Source: Thermoplasmata archaeon
GTDB taxonomy: Archaea > Thermoplasmatota > E2 > DHVEG-1
NCBI GenBank assembly: GCA_014894395.1
Contig: JADBLO010000117.1
Location: forward strand, 1 to 46,359
DNA length: 46,359 bases
Reading direction: 5' to 3'
Below the pieces are notes generated by a model, which worked only from the letters and a program-made list of their open reading frames with translations, made no database searches and had not been told where the DNA came from. The position numbers were made by a program, and so were the translations under genes. Every line of letters begins with the position of its first letter. The first letter of the stretch is position 1. Of this stretch, positions 24,735 through 32,521 are shown in pieces.

Positions 24735-25370
24735 GTGGAACCATTTCCTGAATATAAGAAGAAATTGCCAGATACCATCGAAAACCTGTTATCCCAACTT
24801 GCATCTGAATGGTATTATAGTGAAATGCGTCCTCGAATTTCTGAAAAATCATTAGAGCATTGGGATAAGTTAATTACTGATTGGAGTGAGAATCAGGAAT
24901 TACCTTTGTTAATCCGCAAACCTAAAGAGGGGCGTGGACAAAGCCTTGTTCATATCGCCACCCGCCGAGAATTAATACCAACTGATAACAGTCCAGCAAA
25001 TTGGAGTTTTTTTCATGCATATCAAAAAATCGAATTCGATTTAAAAGATATTAGAAAATTATTCGATGATGGTGAAATCCCTATCGCGTTTCTGTTATCA
25101 AAATATGAAGGGCAGAACGCGGTTTATAAGAAGAATATGCAACGTTCTGAAACAAATATTAATCGGTCTGGATGGACGGTGTGTCATATAAACCCTGTAG
25201 GGCTTAATAAAAATAAGAAAATTATCGAAATGTCTATCGAAGAACTCAAACAACATTTTAAAGATTTTTTATCACCTTCAAATATGTTTCTTATCCCAAG
25301 TGATTTAGAAGGGTTTGGAGAACTACCTCACCTAATTCAAGAAATGAAAAATAAAAAAAATATTTCCTAA
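24735..25370 (+). CDS. Hypothetical protein, possibly a HNH-like nuclease
   Basis: A 211-residue protein starting at GTG with a TATA-like box at 24705-24713 (leaderless). Conserved-looking stretches are LLIRKPKEGRGQSLVHIATR and, near the end, GWTVCHINPVGL followed 30 residues later by LSPSNMFLIPSDLEGFGELP. The H...N pattern in these last two resembles the His and Asn of beta-beta-alpha-metal (HNH) nucleases, but I cannot confirm it. It shares the CAATTTTATAAGA-like promoter with the gene before. In this neighbourhood a restriction role is plausible. Confidence 0.6.
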   Translation: MEPFPEYKKKLPDTIENLLSQLASEWYYSEMRPRISEKSLEHWDKLITDWSENQELPLLIRKPKEGRGQSLVHIATRRELIPTDNSPANWSFFHAYQKIEFDLKDIRKLFDDGEIPIAFLLSKYEGQNAVYKKNMQRSETNINRSGWTVCHINPVGLNKNKKIIEMSIEELKQHFKDFLSPSNMFLIPSDLEGFGELPHLIQEMKNKKNIS

Positions 25371-25675
25371 TTCATCCTCTTATTACAAGACATGGGTCAA
25401 ACAAACCGATGTTTTTTTATGACAATATTCCAAGTGTTGCTCTGGTTAGTATCATGTTGGAATTTTCATCCCGAGTGGACTAACATAAATTGGCAACTTC
25501 TTTTTTGTAATTTTTTATTGTATAGAAAGTATAGGAATCATGTCTGGATGTTAGTGGATGATAAATGTAATTCGTGTTGTTGGATGAATTGTGACGTCTG
25601 GATGATGCAGAGAAGTTTACTAAAAAGTTGTGGCCACAACCAACTATAAATATGATAAAATGATACCTTTGAATC
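25371..25675. other. Gene-free stretch
   Basis: One 85-codon open frame here has very unusual Trp/Cys-rich composition and no ribosome-binding site, so I do not call it. GTTAGT at about 25445 and ACTAAC at about 25480 could form a stem. ACTATAAATA at 25643-25652 is the TATA box of the next gene. Confidence 0.45.
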
Positions 25676-25909
25676 ATGGTTTTTCTTCCTGTTAATAAGA
25701 GTCAACTTAGACTTGTTAAAGAGGGTAGGATTTCACGTCATGAAACAACGTCAAAAGGTAAGAGATATGCCCGTGGTAAGATATATCTGAAGGATAACAA
25801 CGATATTGGTTCAAGATATCAACTTTATGAAGTGGAAAATCTGCATTTAATTGGTAGAGATAAACAACACAAAAAGGGTAAGGGTTTCGTAGTATTCATA
25901 CCGAAATGA
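25676..25909 (+). CDS. Small basic hypothetical protein
   Basis: A 77-residue, Lys/Arg-rich, beta-strand-rich protein (MVFLPVNKSQLRLVKEGRIS, then RYARGKIYLKDN). A clear TATA box 24-33 bases before the ATG predicts a leaderless mRNA. It may be a nucleic-acid-binding or toxin/antitoxin-sized protein; no family recognised. Confidence 0.6.
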   Translation: MVFLPVNKSQLRLVKEGRISRHETTSKGKRYARGKIYLKDNNDIGSRYQLYEVENLHLIGRDKQHKKGKGFVVFIPK

Positions 25910-25976
25910 GATTACGACTATTTTAGATAATGAAGTGGTTTAGATTTCCCCGAAGGGGCTTTCTTGACACATATTA

Positions 25977-26720
25977 TTATCTAAAAAGGATATGAAGAAC
26001 AAGAAATAGAAATCCTCCAGTTACAAAATTGCTTATAAAGTGACTTATGATTGGTGCGATTATACTTTTTGATTTAAGATAAACAGTACAAGCAACTACT
26101 CCAAAGAAGAAAATGTTTAAAGTAAAAGTTCCATGAGCTGTGGTAAAAAAATATGCATTCAATCCGACGATTAGTACATAAAATTCAAAAATAATCCACT
26201 TCTTGTTTGACTCTGTAAACTTGATATTTAATTTTGGAAGATTAAGTAAATTTTTTACTAAGAGTGTGATAAATATTACCTCAAACAACGTCAGTGTTAT
26301 AACTCTAAAAAAGAATTCTTCCCAGAGAGGAGCAGCAATACATTTTTCAAAGAAATTTGGTAGTATTTGATTATTTTCTAAGATAAAATAATTCATGGTA
26401 AAATAATCATAAAATCCAATAATTAGTCCTCCAAGAATACCTAGTAGCAATGTAAATCTCAGACTTTTTTCTCCAGTAGAGAAGCCAAGATTTTTCCAAG
26501 TAATGTAATTATTTCTTATGAATAAAAAATACATAATTAGGATAACAAGTGGAAGAACAATAAGAAGTTGGATTGTTTGAAATACTGGAAATATCATTTC
26601 TCCTATCTGAAAGTAGGAAAATGGTAATATTTCCGTTATCAAACTCAGACTCATAGAAAGAATAAAAATCACTGAAAACGAAAGTAAAATTTTAACTTCA
26701 GGGTCTCGAGCAACTAACAT
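25977..26720 (-). CDS. CPBP-family intramembrane metalloprotease (Abi/CAAX type)
   Basis: A 247-residue multi-spanning membrane protein. The family motifs are in order: EEFFFR (E-E-x3-R) near residue 128, HGTF in the following segment, and HFISN (H-x3-N) near the C-terminus, which together hold the metal. Members cleave prenylated or bacteriocin-type substrates or act in abortive infection. A TATA box on the minus strand at 26756-26747 is about 30 bases before the ATG (leaderless). It lies alone, divergent from the TPR gene. Confidence 0.85.
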   Translation of the reverse strand: MLVARDPEVKILLSFSVIFILSMSLSLITEILPFSYFQIGEMIFPVFQTIQLLIVLPLVILIMYFLFIRNNYITWKNLGFSTGEKSLRFTLLLGILGGLIIGFYDYFTMNYFILENNQILPNFFEKCIAAPLWEEFFFRVITLTLFEVIFITLLVKNLLNLPKLNIKFTESNKKWIIFEFYVLIVGLNAYFFTTAHGTFTLNIFFFGVVACTVYLKSKSIIAPIISHFISNFVTGGFLFLVLHILFR

Positions 26721-26838
26721 TCTTAGTAAAATTCAATGGGAATTTCTTTATAAATATAACGTAAAAAGGGGAGTGCCACTATCGACTGAAGAATATGATG
26801 AGCGATAGTAAAAGGACGTTTTTTTACTACAGAACATC

Positions 26839-26942
26839 ATTAATTTTTTTCGTGATGAACTATTAAAAATTCTGAATAGTCCTTCCTCTGAAGAATAAGA
26901 TTAGCATCATTCAATTCAGTTAACGCTTTTTGGAGGGCAAAA
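26839..26942 (-). pseudogene. Possible coding remnant
   Basis: The minus strand has an open stretch reading DFALQKALTELNDANLILQR then KDYSEFLIVHHEKN and a TAA, with protein-like composition but no start codon after the preceding stop. It may be the tail of a decayed gene (HEPN-like helices are one thought). Weak evidence. Confidence 0.25.
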
Positions 26943-26993
26943 TCCCCTCAAGAGCAAATTTATATCAACCGAATTCATATCGAAGAACATAAC

Positions 26994-27869
26994 ATGAAAA
27001 AATCCGAGGAAGCTTTATATTTGATACAGCAAGGAAAATTCGTAGAAGCAAAAAAAATACTCGAGGATATATTATTGGTCAATCCGAATGATATAGAAGT
27101 TCTATATAATCTCGGGATGTGTCTTACAGACCTTGGGCAACCTGATAAGGCGGTCGTCACACTTGAACAGTGCATTAAATTAAAACCAGACTACTCCAAT
27201 GCTTACGTTGCCTTGGGGATGGCGTATTTTAAAACAGGGGATTTGGAATATGCTGAACGATTTTTTTTCGATGCATTGAAACTCGATTCAAATAATTCTT
27301 ATGCATTAAGCAATCTTGGAGGGCTCTTCGGAAAAATGGAGGATATCGAGAAATCCCTTTATTATCTTGAAAAAGCATATAGAATAAATCCTTCAAACCC
27401 TAATACGGTCTATGGTTTGGGGTATGCATATGAACAGATACAGGATTATGAGAAAGCCGATAAGTATTACAAAGAACTTTTAGAAATGGATGCTCCAGCG
27501 CAATTAAAAAATCTGACAAAAGAGGGTTTACGAAAGATTGCCGTGAGCAGTTTCAAATCCAAGGGGTTTCGAATGGATGCTGTGTTTTATTTGATAGGTG
27601 CCTTCCAATTATTTAATCGTATGAATGAGAACAAAATCAAATACATCACTTTCGAAATCGCAATGAAGGGATGGAGCGGGTTCGACTTGAACAATCCTGA
27701 TAAAAAATACACGTTAAAGACCTTGAACGGCGAATTTACTGGGTTACAGTTAGTTTGTTATATGTATGCTGGGTTTAAAAGAATCGAGCAAACCTTGGAT
27801 GTCGGCATCGATTTGTCAGATGAATACAAGATGGCTTTGAAGTTGTTCCATTCAGGGATGGTCTTATGA
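26994..27869 (+). CDS. TPR-repeat protein paired with metallopeptidase
   Basis: A 291-residue protein. Residues 1-170 are five TPR units (such as VLYNLGMCLTDLGQPDKAVV and AYVALGMAYFKTGDLEYAER). The C-terminal part (about 175-291) is not a TPR and is unrecognised. An A/T box (AAATTTATATC) at 26956-26966 sits about 30 bases before the ATG. The stop overlaps the start of the next gene (ATGA), so the metallopeptidase is translated from the same message and the two probably interact. Confidence 0.8.
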   Translation: MKKSEEALYLIQQGKFVEAKKILEDILLVNPNDIEVLYNLGMCLTDLGQPDKAVVTLEQCIKLKPDYSNAYVALGMAYFKTGDLEYAERFFFDALKLDSNNSYALSNLGGLFGKMEDIEKSLYYLEKAYRINPSNPNTVYGLGYAYEQIQDYEKADKYYKELLEMDAPAQLKNLTKEGLRKIAVSSFKSKGFRMDAVFYLIGAFQLFNRMNENKIKYITFEIAMKGWSGFDLNNPDKKYTLKTLNGEFTGLQLVCYMYAGFKRIEQTLDVGIDLSDEYKMALKLFHSGMVL

Positions 27870-28675
27870 CGGATTTACATTTGATTCCCACGACTCAACA
27901 AATACTACATCAGGTAGAAGAGCTGACACAAAAGAAGTTCAAATTCGTTGAAAAAAATGATTTACCTTATCTTGCCAAGGTCAAACCCGCCAGAAGGAAT
28001 CTTTCACATCATATAATCCTCTATAAGAAATCTGATGATAGGATTATGAATCATATAATCGCCCATGAATGCGGTCACATCATTCGGATTTTTTCAACTC
28101 CAGAACCAAAACGTGTCGTCCCATTCACGGACCCCGAACATTTTAAGATTGCCATGGCTGAAACAAAAGAAGAAACGAAAAAACTCCCTTCATTCATACA
28201 GAGACTACAAACAGAGCAGATATTGAAAATTTGGATTGACGGTTTGATATCGCAGCTTACGAACGCCCCTCCAGATTTAATGATAGAAAAATGGATATAT
28301 GAGACCTATCCAGAGCTACGAGAATATCAATCCGAATCAATCAAAAAACAATGGAAAGAGGCAACTCTTGGGATGAACAAAGAAATAAAAAACATGACGC
28401 CCCCAAAGATTTACAACTCGTCCCATATCATGAATTGCGCTTTCTATCAGATAATCGATGGCTTCTTGAAACATGATTTTTCACGAGCGTACAAATCGAC
28501 TCCATTCATAGAGAAAGGGACGAGGTTAGCTGAAATTACCAGAAAAAACCATCAGGACAATCTGGAGGGAGATGTTGAGAAAATAAACGAATGGGCTAAT
28601 TTCCTAAACCTTACGAAATGGTTCTGTTGGACCGATTTCGAAAACATACCTTCTAATTATGAGGAGCTTGTGTAA
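27866..28675 (+). CDS. HExxH zinc metallopeptidase-like protein
   Basis: A 269-residue protein with HECGH at residues 67-71, the zinc-binding HExxH motif in the ImmA/IrrE-like setting (NHIIAHECGHIIRIF). The rest is helical with no other domain I can name. Proteases of this type switch off repressors or cleave a partner in stress or phage responses. The overlap with the TPR gene suggests a sensor/protease pair. The third zinc ligand is not obvious; a Glu in AETKEE, 25-30 residues later, is a candidate. Confidence 0.7.
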   Translation: MTDLHLIPTTQQILHQVEELTQKKFKFVEKNDLPYLAKVKPARRNLSHHIILYKKSDDRIMNHIIAHECGHIIRIFSTPEPKRVVPFTDPEHFKIAMAETKEETKKLPSFIQRLQTEQILKIWIDGLISQLTNAPPDLMIEKWIYETYPELREYQSESIKKQWKEATLGMNKEIKNMTPPKIYNSSHIMNCAFYQIIDGFLKHDFSRAYKSTPFIEKGTRLAEITRKNHQDNLEGDVEKINEWANFLNLTKWFCWTDFENIPSNYEELV

Positions 28676-28783
28676 AAGACATGATGACGCACTGCACTAC
28701 TTGGAACGAGCACCTTGGTTGCTTCTGGAGAATCTCGTCGGTAATAATTCGTAGATTTTCAAATACGATGAAAACGGGATAAC

Positions 28784-28891
28784 ATGATATGTAGAATCTG
28801 CGGTACGGAAGAGACAGACAACCCTGATAGTATCTGTGATGATTGCAAATTTTGCATTATTGATAATAAGGATATCCCACCAAATCTGTGA
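28784..28891 (+). CDS. Tiny zinc-ribbon protein, 35 residues
   Basis: The ORF starts MICRICGTEETDNPDS and continues ICDDCKFC before an acidic tail. C-x2-C then C-x2-C makes a full zinc ribbon in 35 residues. A short ATGAAAACGGGATAA lies just upstream, recalling the MKT start of the leader peptides, though this may be chance. The region on either side (28676-28783, 28892-29023) shows no other gene. Confidence 0.5.
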   Translation: MICRICGTEETDNPDSICDDCKFCIIDNKDIPPNL

Positions 28892-29023
28892 TTTCGGATA
28901 GTTTTTAATAACAAATAGTCACTACCTGTTCGTAGTTACGGGAGAGGCAAATCGACGAGTATTCATCCCAAATAGCAGAATGACTCATATCGTTGCAAAT
29001 TGAATGAATGAAGGAAAGGAATA

Positions 29024-32000
29024 ATGAATACACTTGAAGAAATAAAACCAGGTAGTTTGATAAAAGGTATTTCCTCTGAAGGTCCAGTTTCTATTATCAG
29101 TGTCGAGTGGCATGGGAGTAACCTTGTTACAATAACGTATAAAGATGTAAATGGTCGTCCTAATCAGCAGATAATGGGGAGGGAATCCGAGTCAAAATTA
29201 GAGATTTTACAGCCTGGTATTTCATGGACGTTTGATGCTGACCCTGAGTTGTTTCGATTGGCAAGTGAGGCAAAGCGGATAAAACTTGCGTATTTGTTTG
29301 ACCCATTGCTTGCTGTTCATACTTCAAGAATCACGCCGTTACCCCATCAGATAACTGGTGTGTATGATACGATGCTTCAGAGGCAGCCCTTGCGATTCCT
29401 TCTTGCCGATGACCCTGGAGCAGGTAAAACCATCATGGCAGGGCTTCTTATCAAAGAACTTATTGTACGGGGGGATGTAAAACGTTGTTTGATTGTTGCT
29501 CCTGGGGGTTTAGTAGAGCAATGGCAAGATGAATTATTCGAGAAGTTTCAGTTAGAGTTCGAGCTTATCACCAGGGACAGGATAGATACGTCACGGACAG
29601 GTAATCCTTTCACTGAGCTTGACATGGTGATTGCACGACTTGACCAGTTAAGTAGAGATGAAGAGTTACAATTGAAGATTGTCGTAGAAGATTGGGATTT
29701 GGTAGTTGTTGATGAAGCACACAAGATGGCAGCTCATTTCTTTGGAACGAAAATCAATGAGACGAAGCGATACAAACTCGGCAAGATTTTACGGGACCAT
29801 ACACGACATTTATTGCTCATGACTGCAACACCGCATAATGGTATTGAAGAAGATTATCAACTGTTTCTTGCTATTCTGGACAAAGACCGCTTTGAAGGGA
29901 AGTTCAGAAGCGGTGTCCATACGGTTGATGTCTCTGATATTATGAGACGGATGGTAAAAGAAGACATGCTCAAGTTTGATGAGACAAAGTTATTCCCGGA
30001 ACGTCGTGCGTTCACCAAGGAGTTTAAGTTGTCATCTGATGAAGATAAACTCTATCGAGATGTCACAAACTACGTGAAAGAAGAATTCAACAAGGCAGAG
30101 AGTAAAGGTGAGAAAAAGAAGAATGTTGTTGGATTTGCGTTAACGATTTTACAGCGAAGACTTGCTTCAAGTCCTGAGGCGATTTATCAATCGTTGAAAC
30201 GTAGGAAAGAACGATTGGAGAAACGTTTACAGGAATTGTATCTTATTAAAGAAGGGAAGTTTGAGGATAAAAAAGACCCTTTTTATGAATACTCTGAAGA
30301 GGACTTCTCTGATTATGAGGATAACCCAAATAGTGAATCTGAGCAGTTTGAGGAAAAGATTGTTGACCAAGCAACGGTATCAGAAACAATTCCTGAGTAT
30401 GAAAAGGAAATTTCGACGTTGGAGTCTTTAGAAAAAGAAGCGTTAAAGCTGCGGAATAGCGAGAAGGATTCCAAGTGGGAGGCGTTGCGTGAACTATTGG
30501 ATAAAAATAAGGAGATGTTTGATGCGAAGGGGTATCGTCGTAAGCTTATCATTTTCACAGAACATCGTGATACTTTGGTTTATTTAGAAAATAGGATAAA
30601 GCGGTTAATAGGAAAACCTGAGGCTGTTGTTACTATCCATGGTGGTGTGAAGCGAGAGCATAGAAAAATTGTGCAAGACCGTTTCATGCAGGATAAAACT
30701 GTTTCTATTCTTGTCGCAACCGATGCTGCTGGGGAGGGTATCAATCTTCAGCGAGCGAACCTGATGATTAACTATGATATTCCCTGGAATCCTAATCGTA
30801 TTGAGCAGCGGTTTGGTAGAATCCATCGTATTGGTCAGACTGAGGTGTGTTTCTTATGGAATCTTATCGCTCCTGAAACCAGGGAAGGAGATGTGTTTTT
30901 AGTGTTGTTTAACAAGCTTGAGGAGCAACGGCGGGCGTTAGATGGTCGAGTTTTTGATGTTCTTGGGAAGGTGTTCCGTGAGAAAAGTTTGAAGCAGCTG
31001 TTGATTGAGGCGATACGCTATGGTGAAGACCCACAGCGGAAAATCGAATTGCAGCAGCAGGTGAAAGGTGTTCTTGATTTAGACCATATTAATGAGGTTC
31101 TCAAGCAGCATGCTGTTGGTGAGATGTCACTTTCAAGAACTGATGTGCAGGAGATTCGTGAGGAGCTGGAGCGTGCGAATGCTCGGAAGCTGCAACCTCA
31201 TTTCATCGCTGCGTTCTTTGTAGAAGCGTTTCAGCGATTAGGTGGAACTATCACAGAACGGGAGAAAGACCGATATGAAGTCAGGTATGTTCCAGCGGTT
31301 CTCCGACAGCATAACCCGTTAACTGCGAAAAAGATTCTGACGAAATATGAGCGGGTGTGTTTTGATAAGGAGCTTATCAATATTGAAGGGAAACCCCCTG
31401 CTGAATTTTTAAGTCCTGGGAATCCTTTCTTTGATGCGGTATTGAGCATTGTTCTGGATAGGTATCTTCCTCTTTTGCGACAAGGTTCTGTTCTTGTTGA
31501 TACATCGGGGAAGCTTCAGGAGCCTGCGTTGCTCTATTATTTGGAGCATCAGATTGAGGATGAGCGAAGGACCAGTGATGGGACTAATCAGGTTGTTTCT
31601 CGACAGTTGAATTTCGTGTATCTCACGAAATCTGGGAAAATCATCTCTGCTGGGTATGCTCCGCATCTTGATTGTCGTGTGCCAAAGGAAGGTGAAATCG
31701 ACAAACGTTTGTTGAGTGAACCTTGGATTCGAGGGGATGCTGAGAAGAAGATTATTGATTACACTCTCCACAATATCATCCTTGATGAATATCACAAGGT
31801 AGAGTTACGGCGGATGGAGTTTGTTGATAAGACGATGAGGGCAGTTAAGGAGCGGTTGACGAAGGAGATTATTTATTGGGATAAGCGTGCGAATGAGTTG
31901 AAACAGAAGGAGTTGTCAGGGGCTGTTCGTGGTGGTTTGAGTTCTGGGACTGCTCGGAAGATGGCTGATGAGCTTGAATCCAGGATGAAGAAGCGGATGG

Positions 32001-32521
32001 ATGATTTAGAGAAACAAAAGCATCTCATAAATAAGCAGCCGTTTATCATGGGTGGTGCCTTGGTTTTTCCTGAGCGGATGGTTGCTACTGAGAAGGTCCC
32101 TGATTTTGCTGCTGATGATGCAACAAGAAAAGAAACCGAGAAAATTGCTATGGATGCTGTTATGGATACAGAGAGGAAACTAGGTAGAGAACCAGATGAT
32201 GAAGTTGCTAAATGTAATTTTGGATGGGATATCGAGAGTAGAGACCCAAAAACAAAAGAAAAATATTATATTGAAGTAAAAGGTAGACAAAAAGATGCTG
32301 ATGTTATAACCGTTCATAAAAATGAGATAATTTCCGGAAAAAATATATCTGAGGAAACACCGGAACGATATATACTTGCAATTGTTGAAGTAAGTAATAA
32401 AAAAGCATTACCACCAAGATATGTTCGTAAACCTTTTGATAATACTGAGGTAAGTTTTGTAGTCACGAGTGTCAATTTTGATATTAAGAAACTACTGGCG
32501 AAATCGGAGGAACCACGGTGA
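29024..32521 (+). CDS. SNF2-type helicase with C-terminal DUF3883
   Basis: A 1165-residue DNA translocase, first gene of a three-gene operon. Walker A is LADDPGAGKT at about 128-136 (the family's usual DEMGLGKT varies here), DEAH sits at 230-233, LLMTATPHNG follows, and the C-terminal helicase lobe has GRIHRIGQT (about 600). An acidic insertion lies around 410-450. Residues about 1060-1130 form a DUF3883 domain (FGWDIES, then YYIEVKGR), which has a D...ExK pattern like PD-(D/E)XK nucleases. It overlaps the methylase start as GTGA. From about 32100 on, the base use becomes A/T-rich, unlike the first 3 kb. Predicted role: translocation and cleavage of non-self DNA. Confidence 0.88.
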   Translation: MNTLEEIKPGSLIKGISSEGPVSIISVEWHGSNLVTITYKDVNGRPNQQIMGRESESKLEILQPGISWTFDADPELFRLASEAKRIKLAYLFDPLLAVHTSRITPLPHQITGVYDTMLQRQPLRFLLADDPGAGKTIMAGLLIKELIVRGDVKRCLIVAPGGLVEQWQDELFEKFQLEFELITRDRIDTSRTGNPFTELDMVIARLDQLSRDEELQLKIVVEDWDLVVVDEAHKMAAHFFGTKINETKRYKLGKILRDHTRHLLLMTATPHNGIEEDYQLFLAILDKDRFEGKFRSGVHTVDVSDIMRRMVKEDMLKFDETKLFPERRAFTKEFKLSSDEDKLYRDVTNYVKEEFNKAESKGEKKKNVVGFALTILQRRLASSPEAIYQSLKRRKERLEKRLQELYLIKEGKFEDKKDPFYEYSEEDFSDYEDNPNSESEQFEEKIVDQATVSETIPEYEKEISTLESLEKEALKLRNSEKDSKWEALRELLDKNKEMFDAKGYRRKLIIFTEHRDTLVYLENRIKRLIGKPEAVVTIHGGVKREHRKIVQDRFMQDKTVSILVATDAAGEGINLQRANLMINYDIPWNPNRIEQRFGRIHRIGQTEVCFLWNLIAPETREGDVFLVLFNKLEEQRRALDGRVFDVLGKVFREKSLKQLLIEAIRYGEDPQRKIELQQQVKGVLDLDHINEVLKQHAVGEMSLSRTDVQEIREELERANARKLQPHFIAAFFVEAFQRLGGTITEREKDRYEVRYVPAVLRQHNPLTAKKILTKYERVCFDKELINIEGKPPAEFLSPGNPFFDAVLSIVLDRYLPLLRQGSVLVDTSGKLQEPALLYYLEHQIEDERRTSDGTNQVVSRQLNFVYLTKSGKIISAGYAPHLDCRVPKEGEIDKRLLSEPWIRGDAEKKIIDYTLHNIILDEYHKVELRRMEFVDKTMRAVKERLTKEIIYWDKRANELKQKELSGAVRGGLSSGTARKMADELESRMKKRMDDLEKQKHLINKQPFIMGGALVFPERMVATEKVPDFAADDATRKETEKIAMDAVMDTERKLGREPDDEVAKCNFGWDIESRDPKTKEKYYIEVKGRQKDADVITVHKNEIISGKNISEETPERYILAIVEVSNKKALPPRYVRKPFDNTEVSFVVTSVNFDIKKLLAKSEEPR

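Noticed and set aside
25392-25649. 85-codon open frame
   Set aside because: Extreme Trp/Cys content, no ribosome-binding site and no promoter spacing; it looks like a chance frame.
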